From: Sorex araneus
Taxonomy: Eukaryota; Chordata; Mammalia; Eulipotyphla; Soricidae
Assembly: GCF_027595985.1 (NCBI RefSeq)
Contig: NC_073302.1
Location: 167,256,951 to 167,320,950 of the forward strand
Direction of reading: 5' to 3'
DNA length: 64,000 nucleotides
In this document: piece by piece, positions 21,064-32,454 of the stretch
How the letters are laid out: each line of letters opens with the position of its first letter
Position numbering within the stretch: the first letter of the stretch is position 1
The notes under the pieces: generated by a model
The model's input: the letters and a program-made list of their open reading frames with translations, nothing else
Told to the model about the DNA's origin: nothing
Databases searched by the model: none
Made by a program: the position numbers and the translations under genes

Positions 21064-23411
21064 CTTTCCTCTAAGATCAGGGACAAGACAAGGATGGCCA
21101 CTCTCACACTCCTGTTCAATATAGCTTAACTGCTATTGCAAGTACTGGAAGAAAAAAGCAAGAAAAAAGATATTAAGGGCATCCAGATAGGAAAAGAAGA
21201 AATCAAGCTCTCACTATTTGCAGATGATATGATACTATATCTAGAGAATCCTAACGCCCCTACCAAGAAACTCCTAGAAACAATGGACTTTTACCGTAAA
21301 GTTGAAGATTATAAAATCAATACCCAAAAGCCCATGGCCTTCCTATACGCAAATAATGAGACAAAGGAAAGCAACAAGAAAAAAGCAACCCTGTTCACAG
21401 TTGTGCCCCAGAAAATTAAGTACCTCAGAATCAGCTTAACTAAGGAGGTAAAGGACCTCCACAAAGAAAACTACAAAACACTACTCCACAAAATAAGAGG
21501 ACATGGGGAAATGGAAACGTATCCCCTGCTCATGGATTGGGAGAATCAACATTGTCAAAATGGTGATACTCCCCAAAGCATTATACAGATTCAATGCGAT
21601 CTATGTAAGGATACCCATGAAATTCTTCAAAGAAATGGAGCAAACACTCCTGAAATTTGTATGGAACAACAAATCCCCACAAATAGTTAAAGCAATTCTG
21701 GGGAAAAAGAAGATGGGAGGCATTGCCTTCCCTAACCTAAAACTCTACTACAAAGTGGTAATAATTAAAACAGCATGGTACTGGAACAAAGGCAGAGACG
21801 CAGACCAATGGAACAGGGTGGAATATCCTTACACACAACCCCAAATGTATGAACATCTAATCTTTGATAAGGGAGCAAGAAATGTGAAGTGGAGCATGGA
21901 AAGCCTCTTTAACAAATGGTTAACCATAATGGTTTAACCTAACTGGACAACTACATGCAAAAAAATGGGCTTAGACCTCGACCTAACACCACTCACAAAG
22001 GTCAGATCAAAATGGATAAAAGACCTCAACATCAGACCAGAATCCATAAGGTACATTGAAGACAAGTGTGGCAAAACCTCCAAAAAAACAGCTAATGTTA
22101 TCTTCAAAGATGACATACCACTGACCAACCAAGTGGAAACAGAGATAAACAAATGGAAATATGTTAAACTAAGAAGCTTCTGCACCTCAAAAGATACAGT
22201 GACCAAAATACCATGATAATCTACAGAATGGGAAAGGATATTCTCCCAATACTCATCTGATAAGGAGTTGATATCAAGGATATATAAGGCACTGTTTGAA
22301 CTCTACAAGAAGAAAACATCCAACCCTACCAGAAAATGGGGTGACGAAATGGACAGAAAGTTTCCCAAGGAAGAAATTCGAATGGCCAAAAGGCACATGA
22401 AAAAGTGCTCTTCATCACTAATCATCAGTGAGATACATATCAAAACAACTATGAGATACCACCTCACACTACAGAGACTGGCCCACATCCAAAAGAACAA
22501 AAGCAACCACTATTGGCGTGGATGTGGGGAGAAAGAGACTCTCCTTCACTGCTGGTGGGAATGCCGACTGGGACAGCCCTTTTGGAAAACAGTATGGATG
22601 CTTCTCAAAAAGATTAGAAATTGAGCTCCCATTTTCCCAGTAATACCACTTCTGGGAATATATCCCGGAGAGACAAAAAAGTATAGTCGAAATGACATCT
22701 GCACTCGTATGTTCATTGCAGCACTATTTACAATAACCAGAATCTGGAAGAAACCCAAGTGCTCAAGAACAGATGACTGGTTAAAGAAACTTTGGTAGAT
22801 CTACACAATGGACTACTACGCAGTTGTTAGAAAAGATGAAGTCATGACCTTTGCATATAAGTGGATCAATATGGAAAGTATCATGCTAAGTGAAATGAGT
22901 CAGAAAGAGAGAGACAGACATAGAAAGATTGCACTCATCTGTGGAATATTAAGTAACAGAATGGAAACTAACACCCAAGAATAGTAGAGATAAGTACCAG
23001 GAGGTTTGCTCCATGGCTTGGAAGCCGGCCTCACATGCTGGGGGAAGAGGCAGCTCAGACAGAGAAGGGAACACCAAGTAAAGGGTGTTTGGAGGACCCC
23101 CTCAGGATGGGAGATGTGTGCTGAAAGTAGACTATAGATGGAACACGATGACCACTCAATACCTCTATTGCAAACCACAACACCCAAAAGGAGAGTCAAC
23201 AAAAGGGAATGCCCTGCCACAGAGGCGGGGTAGGGTGGGGTAGGTATGGGATAGGTGTTGTGGGAAGGATACTGGGTTAATTGGTGGTGGAAAATGGGTA
23301 CTGGTGGAGGGATGGGTACTCAAGCATTGTATGACTGAAACACAAGCATGAAAGTTTGTAAGTCTGTAACTGTACCTCACGGTGATTCACTAATGAAAAA
23401 TTTTTCTTTAA
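21064..23411 (+). mobile_element. 5'-truncated L1 (ORF2 3' part and 3' UTR) with target-site duplication
   Basis: An L1 copy inserted in plus orientation. It begins inside the reverse transcriptase domain (ctaagatcagggacaagac), keeps the catalytic FADDM motif at about 21216, the thumb and C-terminal regions, and a cysteine-rich end (22500-22570). The 3' UTR is purine-rich and ends near 23411. Frame is broken several times (for example near 21500 and by stop codons at 21936 and 22214), so ORF2p cannot be made. The 16-bp duplication aaagtagaaggcatcc flanks it at 21048-21063 and 23412-23427. The insertion point TT/AAAG fits the L1 endonuclease preference. Confidence 0.95.
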
Positions 23412-23469
23412 AAAGTAGAAGGCATCCAACCTTAGAGGGAAATATATTTTTACAGATATATATATATAT

Positions 23470-23590
23470 ATGTATTCTATATGCCAAAAACAGTAACAAT
23501 AAGTCTCACAATGGAGATGTTACTGGTGCCCGCTCGAGCAAATTGATGAGCAATGGAATGACAGTGACAGTGATATATATGTATTTATAT
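23470..23590 (+). mobile_element. Long SINE, 3' half only
   Basis: Carries the tail segment (tatgccaaaaacagtaacaa to atgacagtgacagtgat), followed by a TATATG-rich low-complexity stretch. Confidence 0.8.
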
Positions 23591-24630
23591 GTATATATAT
23601 GTATATATATAAGCATATAAGGCTCAACCCTTAACAACATATTAGTAATCTCCTATACAAGGACTTAATGGCCCTGGGTGAAATATAACAATCTTAACAC
23701 TGCTCTAAGGAAAGCTTTTTTGGAGCATTTTCAGAGGTTTATTTGTAACAAACAATACAAATTAAATTATTTTGGTTCTGCTTTGGGGCAGGGGTTGGGG
23801 TTCAGGATGGAAATGTCCAAAATACTGTGGCAGAAAAGTGTAATGGTGGTGCTATTGGTGTTTGGATATTAAATGAAATAAAATATTGTGAACTACTTTA
23901 TAAAAATAAAATTAAAGAAAAGACTCACTTTATTTTAATTTATATAGAGATGGGCTTTTAAGTTCAAATCCATGTAATTTAAACATGTAGGTTCAAAAAC
24001 AACAGTATGTAATTTTCTTTTCTAATATTGTTTTTTTGATTTCTAAACTTATTAACTCTGTATTTTTATTTGGTATCGGAATTTATTTAGAGTGTCAAAA
24101 ATTAAAGCAAAAAAGAACAAATCAAAAAGGAATAATGATTATGACAAAATAAGAATGAGTATGAAAAATTAAATATGTACAAATTGAATTTATGCAGAAG
24201 AAAACATGATATGGAGAGGAAGACGATAAAAATGTAACCAGTTTCCAACTTTTATTTTTCTTTATTACAAAAATAATAAGTGTACATTATAAAAAAGAAT
24301 TAAATTTAGTTCTCTCTAATCTTCAAAGAATGTGAAGCAATCACTAGGATAATATAGCAGCAGCCAAGGAGGAGATAAGAGTGATCAGAAAACTATTATT
24401 TGAACATTTTATATGATTTAGATTCTGTCATGTACACTGTGGATATGATAGTGAGTAATGAGTTTGGTCTCTGGTTTATAAAGTACAGAAACAGTGCTTT
24501 AGAAACTTTAGATCTTATGCATATCTTAAGTTGGTATTAACTACAAATATCTCTCTTTGTAAAAGACATAGGTAAGTATGTGTCTTCAACTAACATAGTA
24601 AATAAAGCATGAATAATTTTTTTATATTTA
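23591..24630. other. No gene seen
   Basis: Very AT-rich intergenic DNA; nothing recognised. Confidence 0.45.
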
Positions 24631-24631
24631 A

Positions 24632-24815
24632 AATCTTGGGTTGGTGAGCTAATGAGTAAGGTGTTTGCTTTGCATGGAATAGACTCGAGTTCGATCCTCA
24701 GCACCACATATCGTTCTCAGGGCACCACCAGAAGTGATCCCTGAGCTCAGAGCTAGAATAAACCTTGTATACTGCCAAAGTCTGACCCCAGAACAAAATA
24801 AAACAAACAAAAAAG
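24632..24815 (+). mobile_element. Short SOR-type SINE, diverged
   Basis: Forward copy with B-box GAGTTCGATCC and an AAAACAAACAAAAA tail. Confidence 0.8.
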
Positions 24816-25730
24816 AACAAATCCTTCCTCAAGTCTTGTATTTAAAATTGGCTTGCTAATTTTATTATTCCTTTCACTCTCACTATTATTGGGAATGCAT
24901 GTAACTCCCTTCCTAAAAACAAAAACAAAATAAAAACCCAACACAATTTTCCCTCCCTGCTTTAGAAAATCAACATTTTAGTGGAAACAATTTTGTTGAG
25001 TAGACTACTTGGTGAATATTAAAAACAACAATGTTTTTATTTTTTCCAGTCATAATTCCCAATAGTGCTTTACAAAATCTCCCAAGATGGTTTCTTGGAC
25101 ACATTCCATAACTTTCTCATTACTTTCAGTTATTAAAAAAAAAGAAAAAGAAAACCAAACTAATTTCACTCCAGTGTATAAATCCAATCTGAAATTTCAG
25201 ATAGAATCCTTTCAACTGCTTATATCTAGTGTCTAAGCATCCAACTCCTTCATTGCGGAGAAAAAATAGGAAAGATTGTTGGAATTCCTGATTAAGTTAA
25301 ATGTGCCCCTCCCCACAAAGTTACATGGTTCTGTGGGTGCTCGTGTCCTCAGATGATGTGGTGATGTTCCAATAACTCAGTGAAACTTTTAGGGTCACTT
25401 CATCCACCACATTACTGAGTACACCAGCAGGGAGAACAACTATGCTTTCCTTCAGAGCTGCCTTTGGTCCATATTCCAGCCTCTTAAGAGTTGGGTGACT
25501 TCAGGCCTTTTTCTTTTCTCCCTTATGTTCCTTCTAATTGAGTCAGACATGGAAATATTCTCTGATAAACAAAGATGGAAGGATGGCTGGAACAGGCTGG
25601 AGATTTCTCCCACTTTATATTCTCTATAACTTTCTTTTTGTTTCACTTTCCCAAATTTAGCCAGAAAACGCTCCTCTTCCAAAATCTTTGGAAAAGAAGT
25701 AATCAAAATACTTGGCATCCAGATTAGTCA
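24816..25730. other. No gene seen
   Basis: AT-rich intergenic DNA; an 88-codon frame at 25452-25718 (minus) has no recognisable relative. Confidence 0.45.
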
Positions 25731-25732
25731 GT

Positions 25733-25905
25733 TTTTTTCTTTTTGGGTCACACCCAGTGATTCACAGGGGTTACTCCTGGCTCATGCATTCAGGAATTAC
25801 TCCAGGCGGTGCTCAGGGGACGATATGGGATGCTGGGACTTGAACCCGGGTCAGCCATGTGCAAGGCAAATGCCCTACCCAATGTGCTATCGCTCCAACC
25901 CCTAG
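25733..25905 (-). mobile_element. Short SOR-type SINE, well preserved
   Basis: Reverse full-length copy, tail tttttctttttgggtca, head ctatcgctccaaccc. Confidence 0.92.
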
Positions 25906-26197
25906 TCTAAATCTTAAAAGATACAAGTTAAACTCTCCCACAGACTCCATCATGGGGTTTGGTACCTCCTGAAAGTGGCCTTGAGGTTGATCTTGAGACC
26001 CTTAACTCTGAAACTGTGCAACTAAATCATACTCTGTCAGTCTTCCCTGCCCACCAATTTGTATTCTGCTTAAATCTTCCCTTCATTTGACTTATGATGG
26101 TTTGACATAAAATATGTTATTTCTTATCTATTACTTGTGGGACTGTACTCAGTGTCTCATAGAGCCACCACCCCATGTGGACTCTCTCCCTCTTTCT

Positions 26198-26845
26198 CTC
26201 TCTTCCTTCCTTCCTTCCTTCCTTCCTTCCTTCCTTCCTTCCTTCCTTCCTTCCTTCCTTCCTTCCTTCCTTCCTTCCTTCCTTCCTTCCTTCCTTCCTT
26301 CCTTCCTTCCTCCCTCCCTTCCTCCCTCCCTCCCTCCCTCCCTCCCTCCCTCCCTCCCTCCCTCCCTTCCTCCCTCCCTCCCTTCCTTCCTTCCTTCCTT
26401 CCTTCCTTCCTTCCTTCCTTCCTTCCTTCCTTCCTTCCTTCCTTCCTTCCTTCCTCCCTCTCTCCCTCCCTTTCTTCCTTCCTTCCTTTCTTCCTTCCTC
26501 CCTTCCTTCCTTCCTTCCTTCCTTCCTTCCTTCCTTCCTTCCTTCCTTCCTTCCTTCCTTCCTTCCTTCCTCCCTCCCTCCCTCCCTCTCCCTCCCTCCC
26601 TTCCTCCCTTCCTTCCTTCCTTCCTTCCTTCCTTCCTTCCTTCCTTCCTTCCTTCCTTCCTTCCTTCCTTCCTTCCTTCCTTCCTTCCTCCCTCCCTTCC
26701 TCCCTCCCTCCCTCCCTCCCTCCCTCCCTCCCTCCCTCCCTCCCTTCCTTCCTTCCTTCCTTCCTTCCTTCCTTCCTTCCTTCCTTCCTTCCTTCCTTCC
26801 TTCCTTCCTTCCTTCCTTTCTTCCTTCCTCATTTCCTCCCTTCTC
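26198..26845. repeat. ~650-bp polypyrimidine tract, alternating (TTCC)n and (TCCC)n blocks
   Basis: Almost purely C and T on the plus strand. Long (TTCC)n blocks alternate with (TCCC)n blocks (about 26310-26385, 26571-26605, 26690-26745), with small interruptions such as TCTCTCCC and TTTC. The 26310-26385 and 26690-26745 blocks have nearly the same internal pattern, suggesting a ~380-bp higher-order duplication. All large open frames here are translations of the repeat (Ser-Phe-Leu-Pro or Arg-Lys-Glu-Gly) and not genes. Confidence 0.97.
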
Positions 26846-26871
26846 CCTTTCTCTCTTATTTCCTTCCCTCT

Positions 26872-26912
26872 GTGCAAGGATATGCTCTACCACTGAGCCA
26901 CATTCCAGAACC
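26872..26912 (-). mobile_element. tRNA-like SINE head next to the polypyrimidine tract
   Basis: The reverse strand reads tggaatgtggctcagtggta, an A-box-like head of the same type as 6275-6361. The tract may have grown from a simple repeat at this SINE. Confidence 0.45.
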
Positions 26913-27040
26913 TTGAGAGAAAACTTTTTCTTTTTCATCCCACCCAGGATTGAGATATTTGTTTAAGTAGCAGACATCATATCTCTGCTACTGAATAAAT
27001 CCTTTTGCTCCAGTGTTGGAGAGACCTTTGAAAGACCTTT

Positions 27041-27235
27041 GGAGGGGCTGGAGTGATAGTTCAGTGGGGTTGGCATTTGCCTTGCACGCGACCATCCTGA
27101 GTTCAATCTCCAGCATCCCATATCCTCCCCTGAGCCCATGAGGAGTGATCCCTGAGTACAGAGCAAGGATTCAGCTCTGGGCATTGCTGGGTGTGGCTCT
27201 AAAACCCAAAACCCAATAAAAAATAAACAAAGATA
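27041..27235 (+). mobile_element. Short SOR-type SINE
   Basis: Forward full-length copy (ggggctggagtgatagttca) with an AAAACCCAAAACCC tail. Confidence 0.88.
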
Positions 27236-27258
27236 AAAAACTTTGAAGTCCTTGGACC

Positions 27259-27311
27259 ACCACCACCACCACCACCAACAATAGCAATAATAACAATAAT
27301 AATAATAATAA
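27259..27311. repeat. (CCA)n followed by (AAT)n
   Basis: Simple repeats, ~6 CCA/ACC and ~8 AAT/ATA units. Confidence 0.9.
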
Positions 27312-27561
27312 TTGATGTAAAGTCTTAGAATATCTACCTTGCAAGAATATGGTTGAGTTCAAATCACCAGTGTCTCACATACATAAAATATAATCCTAGA
27401 AGTTCTGCTGGTTGAGCCTGACTAGTCAGTTAGCTACAATCTCTGCTATCACAAGCAATTTCCAGCTGCCACAGATGTAAGTACCATGTAAAGGTGTGTA
27501 ACCCTAACCAGCACCAAGACCAGGAACGACAACCTCTAGTGAGCAAAGAACTGGTGAGTCA

Positions 27562-28102
27562 GACCGGCATGCCCTCGGCCCAGATAAGATCCGGAGGTGC
27601 TGCTCGAGAAACAGACCCTCTGCTCGTACAGACTATGATCCAAGAGGTCTTCTAACCCATTTTGGCACCCAGAGCGGCTTCTTACAGAAATGCATCTAGA
27701 CTGTGAACTGAACTAAAACATCAGAAATCCAAAACCGCACGGCCTCGAGCTCATAGAATCTTCATTCTCAGCAATGAAAAGAAATTATTAAATGATGCCT
27801 TTTCAGCAGGCCTGATTGTTGGGGGAAAATTCCAAACAATAATAGTGAGTTCTCTATTGAAATATTGAATGTATTCAAAGTATAGAGAATAAAATGAAGG
27901 TCAATAGCTACTTAGGTGGGGGCTGGTTGGGAGGGGGGTATATTGGGGTTCTTGGTGGTGGATCATGTGCACTGATGAAGGGATGAGGGTTCAATAATTG
28001 TATGACTGAGACTTAAACCTGAAAACTTTGTATTCTTTTTAAATAATAAATAAAGGAAGTAAAAAAATAAATGCAAAAGATTGAAAAGAACAACAACAAC
28101 AA
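27562..28102 (+). mobile_element. 541-bp retroelement with perfect target-site duplication and L1-like 3' end
   Basis: Bounded by aaagaactggtgagtca at 27545-27561 and 28103-28119 (17/17). The 5' body (gaccggcatgccctcggccc; ctcgagaaacagaccctctg) is the 14-kb monomer family in opposite orientation. The 3' part has the module ggtggtggatcatgtgcact, then ttgtatgactgagac and an A-rich tail with (AAC)n. It contains no meaningful open frame. It could be a non-autonomous L1 partner or an L1 deleted between 5' UTR and 3' UTR. Confidence 0.85.
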
Positions 28103-28119
28103 AAAGAACTGGTGAGTCA

Positions 28120-28572
28120 TATAGCCATCATGAAATACATGTGCAAACACCACAACTATAGGAGTAGAAACCTCAGTGAGAGCTTTGACAGATTGTTTAA
28201 GCACCACAACCAGATACAGGCTCCCAGGTAAGACCCACAGCTGGAAATGCACCCCCACCACAATTGGTTGTGTGTGCAACCCCTGTCATTGTGAATACAA
28301 AAACAACAAAGGGAAGGGGAGGAGGAGAAGGAAGAAAAATAAGTTAATAAAATAACACACCCTTTATGCCTTTTGGACATCATTTCCCAGTCTAATTCCA
28401 AGAGAGCAGAAAAAGTCTGTTTCATCATCACACCATAAAACTAAATTAAATTATACTTTCCATTCATATTAAATAGTACATTTTTCAGTGAAAATTTGAA
28501 AAAATCTTCTAACCATATTTAGAACCAGATATATGTGTGTATATATATTTATATATATATATTTTATTGAGT
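28120..28572. other. No gene seen
   Basis: AT-rich intergenic DNA ending in a TATATA stretch (28531-28562). Confidence 0.45.
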
Positions 28573-28574
28573 CA

Positions 28575-28832
28575 CTGGGCTGGAGTGATAGCACAGTGGG
28601 TAGGGCGTTTGCCTTGCACACAGCCCACCCAAGTTCGATTCCTCTGCCCTTGTCGTAGAGCCCGGCAAGCTACCGAGAGTATCTTGCCTGCATGGCAGAG
28701 CCTGGAAAGCTACCTGTGGTCTATTTGATATGCCAAAAACAGTAACAAGTCTCATGATGGAGACGTTACTGGGGCCCACCCGAGCAAATTAATGAGCAAT
28801 AAATGAGATGACAGTGACAATGACAGAGATTG
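28575..28832 (+). mobile_element. Long composite SINE
   Basis: Complete forward copy: tRNA-like head with AAGTTCGATTCC, the cggcaagctaccgagagtat section, the ccaaaaacagtaacaagtct section and the gacagtgacaatgacag tail. Confidence 0.92.
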
Positions 28833-28837
28833 AGTCA

Positions 28838-29165
28838 CCATGAGATACACAGTTACAAAGCTGCTCATGGTTGGGTTTCAGATATACAATGTTCTGAGAC
28901 CCATCCCTCCATCAGGTACATTTTCCAACACCAATGACCCCAGTTTCCCTCCTCTCATTCCTACCCCCAGCCTTCCTCTATGGCAGACACTTTTCTTCTC
29001 TCTCTCTCTCTCTCTCTCTCTCCCTCTCTCCTCTTTCCCCCCTCTCTCCTTTTGGGCATTATTGTTTGCAATACAGATACTGAGAAGTTATCATGCTTGT
29101 TCTTTTACCTACTATAAGCATGCAGTTCTTATCCAGAGTGATGATTTCCAATCATCATTGCCATA
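28838..29165 (-). mobile_element. L1-like 3' module, reverse
   Basis: The reverse strand gives a polypurine (GA)n tract, gtctgccatagaggaagg, attggtgttggaaaatgta and tgtaactgtgtatctcatgg. It abuts the long SINE tail. Confidence 0.75.
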
Positions 29166-29386
29166 GGAAAACCAGATCTTTTAGGCACCTAACATTTCAA
29201 CTTGGCATATCCAAAGCATGACCTTGATTTTTCCAAGGTCATCAGAATGATTAATGGGTCTTCTTAGAGTTGTTCTGTTTGAGTTCCTATTCCTATTGGA
29301 ATATAGTAAGTATAAGATGAGTGTCAGAGTGAAAAAAAATTAGGCCTATTATTAAATCATTAGCAAAGAAAAGAGTTTTAACTATT

Positions 29387-30097
29387 TTTTTATTGAATCT
29401 CCATGAGATACAGTTATAAAGCTTTCATGTTTGGGCTTCAGCCATATGATGATCAAAAACCCACCCCTCCACCAGAGCACATTTTCCACCATCAATGTCC
29501 CCAGTACCTCCCGCCCTCCCCCAACACCCCTCTGCCTCTATGGCAGACAATTTCACCCATACTCTCTCTCTACCTTTGGGCATTATAGTTTGCTTGAATT
29601 TTCCTACCATCATTCACGCCTGCCTGCCAGATGCAGATGATAGATAATTTATTTTTTATTGCTCACTTCAAATATCATGAAAGGTTGCACAGCTACAAAA
29701 GTGGCTGCTTGCTTCTGGAATTCTAAAATTGCAAATGGTTGGGGTCCAGAGACATTTCTGTAGGGCGCTAATCCATTCTGGGATTCATTTGGGAGTCACT
29801 GCTGCTTCTTTGGACCAGAGCTTTGGTGCCCTGCGATGGCGCACAGAGGCAGATTGTGAGCGTGACATCCAGGACCTCAAGTGGGCGGGCAGACAGGGAG
29901 GGATGGCCTGACTCCTTTGCCACCACTGTGAGGCCTGGAGTTTTAGTTCTGGAACCCGAGTATCTGGGTCTTGCTTCTGGGAGCTCTTGGTAGCCGGGGT
30001 TTCATCTGGAGTGGGTGAGGAGGGCACACCTGCTCCTTCTGAGGTGCCCCAGTGCAATTGGCTGGGTGCGGGGTCTGCTGTCTTCTGGGACTCACTT
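29387..30097 (-). mobile_element. 711-bp retroelement with target-site duplication and L1-like 3' end
   Basis: Flanked by gagttttaactatt at 29373-29386 and 30098-30111 (14/14). The T-run at 29385-29391 is the inverted A-tail. On the minus strand the 5' ~450 bp is moderately GC-rich body without an open frame of note. Next come a block shared with 51775-51930 (aaggcaggcttgaatggtgg-like), a GA tract and the standard 3' module. It is the clearest complete member of this family here. Identity is unknown to me. Confidence 0.85.
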
Positions 30098-30221
30098 GAG
30101 TTTTAACTATTATTAATAGAAGAACTTTGAATGTAAGAAGCAGGAAAGTTGTTGATTTTAAGAAAATCACCTAAAGACTTGAAAAATAAACTACACGTTA
30201 AAAGTTACCTTTTCTCTCTCT

Positions 30222-30382
30222 TTTTTTGGCTACATCCAGTGGTGCACAGGGTTTATTTCTGGCTCTGTGCTCAGGGCTCATTCCTGACGGATGAAGGACC
30301 AAAAGGGATGCCAGGGATTGAACTCAGGTTGGCTACATGCAAGGAATGTGCCCTAACTGCTGTACTATTTTCCTGGCCCCTG
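30222..30382 (-). mobile_element. Short SOR-type SINE
   Basis: Reverse full-length copy, ending tattttcctggcccc. Confidence 0.87.
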
Positions 30383-32437
30383 AAATATACTTGTTGATCT
30401 TATAACTCATAGTTATATTAACAGAGGTTTGAATAAAAAAGAATTTTAGGTTCTGACTTAAATATGAAGATGATTTCGAACATTCCCAATGGCTAATGAA
30501 TGTAATGATTATTATTCCCACAGTGGTACTGTCTTTAAACTTCTTAGCTGAATTCTATCTGAGTGAGTTTTCTGTTATCCATATCCTTCTTGTTAAGAAC
30601 TCAATAATGGACTAGGTTAATTAGAGATAGATAATCGTACATTGTATTAATCATCCTTCTGCTAGAATAAATTAACCTTTTTAGCTTCTATTTTCTGAAA
30701 TTCCCAGTCTCTGCAGACACTGTTCTCTAGGCAGTAGATAGCCTCATAAAAAATGGAACTCATTTGAATTTGGAAATATCCATTACTTATATAGTTATTA
30801 AACTTAATAATCTCAAAGATTTACTTTGAGGTCCTTGAATATAAGCCCTATTCAGTTATCTTACAGGTTATGCTTCATAGTTGTATGATCTGGGGATATT
30901 CAGTTATCATCTTGAATACATTTCTTTTAATTTAAGATAATTTATATTTACTGTATGTATTAATGTTTATGTTTTAAATTATACTTTATGTATGGAGTCC
31001 ATTTCTTTTTTTTTTTTAGGAATTGTAAGAATACTTTAAAATATAGAACAGGTTCAAGGAAGAAAAGAGCTTTTCTAACAATCATTCCAATGCTTTTCTG
31101 AATCAGATTCTGACCCCAGATATAAGCAAAAACCCTATGCTTAATTTTTAATACAGTGTGGAATGTGGAGTCCATTTCTTGACTTATGTAATGGGATAAT
31201 TGCATTTGTCTCGGTTATGGAAATCTAATGTGATTAACACCTACGGTGGATTCTGAAATGCCTGCTGAAATGTTTGGTTTGTATTATTTTGAGCTATGGT
31301 TAAATGGAAGACTTCACTTTTTCCACTGTTGATATTTACTAATTGCTGGCATCCTAGAGTTGTTTCCCTCGGTTTGCCATGTCTTTGTCAAAGAGAAAAA
31401 TAATGGCAACAATCTCTGTGAAATGTTGTGACTGTTTGTGTGGCCCAGAGTACAGAAGTGGCACTTACCCCCCAGAGTAAGGAGCCATGAGGTTGGCCAT
31501 GCACTGAAAGACATGCATTGAAATGAATCTGCTAACAACGCAAAATATAAATGAATCTCCTTTAAAAGGCAGAATTATGCAGAGAATTTCATCAGAGGTA
31601 ATTTGGGACCCAATCAAACATTTGACTTTCATTAGAAAGGCAGGAAAATAGAAAGGCAAGAACTAGACTCCACTTGGGCAGTGGTTGTTTATATTCTCAT
31701 CTTGAGGTTGAGCCAAAAATCCTCAGCTTGGGCTAGTTATTAAATGTTTCTCCAAATATGGGCAGAGTCTCTGGCCTACTTAGAGATAGTTACAGCCTAG
31801 TTCCATGTTAGATAAGAGGGATGGTGGCCCATGTATTAGGACCCACCGAAATTAAGAGCAGGAGAGGGTCATGCACAGATAATGCAGTGCTTGAACAGAG
31901 AGGCACCTTTGAGCCACTGAGTACTTTGTGAAGTGCAGGACATCTGACTCAGAGTTTCTCTTGGGAAATAATGTATGTTTCTAGAAATAATATTTTGGTA
32001 AACTGCTTAGGAGTTGTCAGGTCCAACTTCCCCTTTAACTGCCAGAGAGGAAGAATTGTCTTCCATGTGGGGGTCTTTTGTTTTGGTCATTTTTCTAAGG
32101 GGATGGGAAAGTGATTTGAAACTAGACTCTAGGAGAGGGCTGAGATTTGGAAAATGAGTGAAGAGAATTGAATCTGAAGCTCAGGGGAACATTTATAGAG
32201 TGACCAAAGGAGAGTTACCACTGGTTAAGGAAAGATATTGAAAAAAATTGTAATAATAGATTTATCCCATTTTTACAGAGGTAATATGATTTATAATATT
32301 ATTAATGATAGTTTCATGCATAAATTGTCCCATACCCAGCACCAGAGTGCTCTCTTTCATCTACCAGTATCCCAGGGATCCCAGTCAGCCCCCTTCCTGC
32401 CTTTACCTTTGGCCATTGTTGCTTCATGAAGGGTTTT
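30383..32437. other. No gene seen
   Basis: Two kilobases of AT-rich intergenic DNA without a recognisable repeat or coding region. Confidence 0.45.
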
Positions 32438-32454
32438 AAAAATCAAATGTTTTA

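Noticed and set aside
26114..26966. Five overlapping open frames of 242-273 codons
   Set aside because: Translations of the (TTCC)n/(TCCC)n tract; period-4 repeats give cyclic four-residue peptides in every frame.
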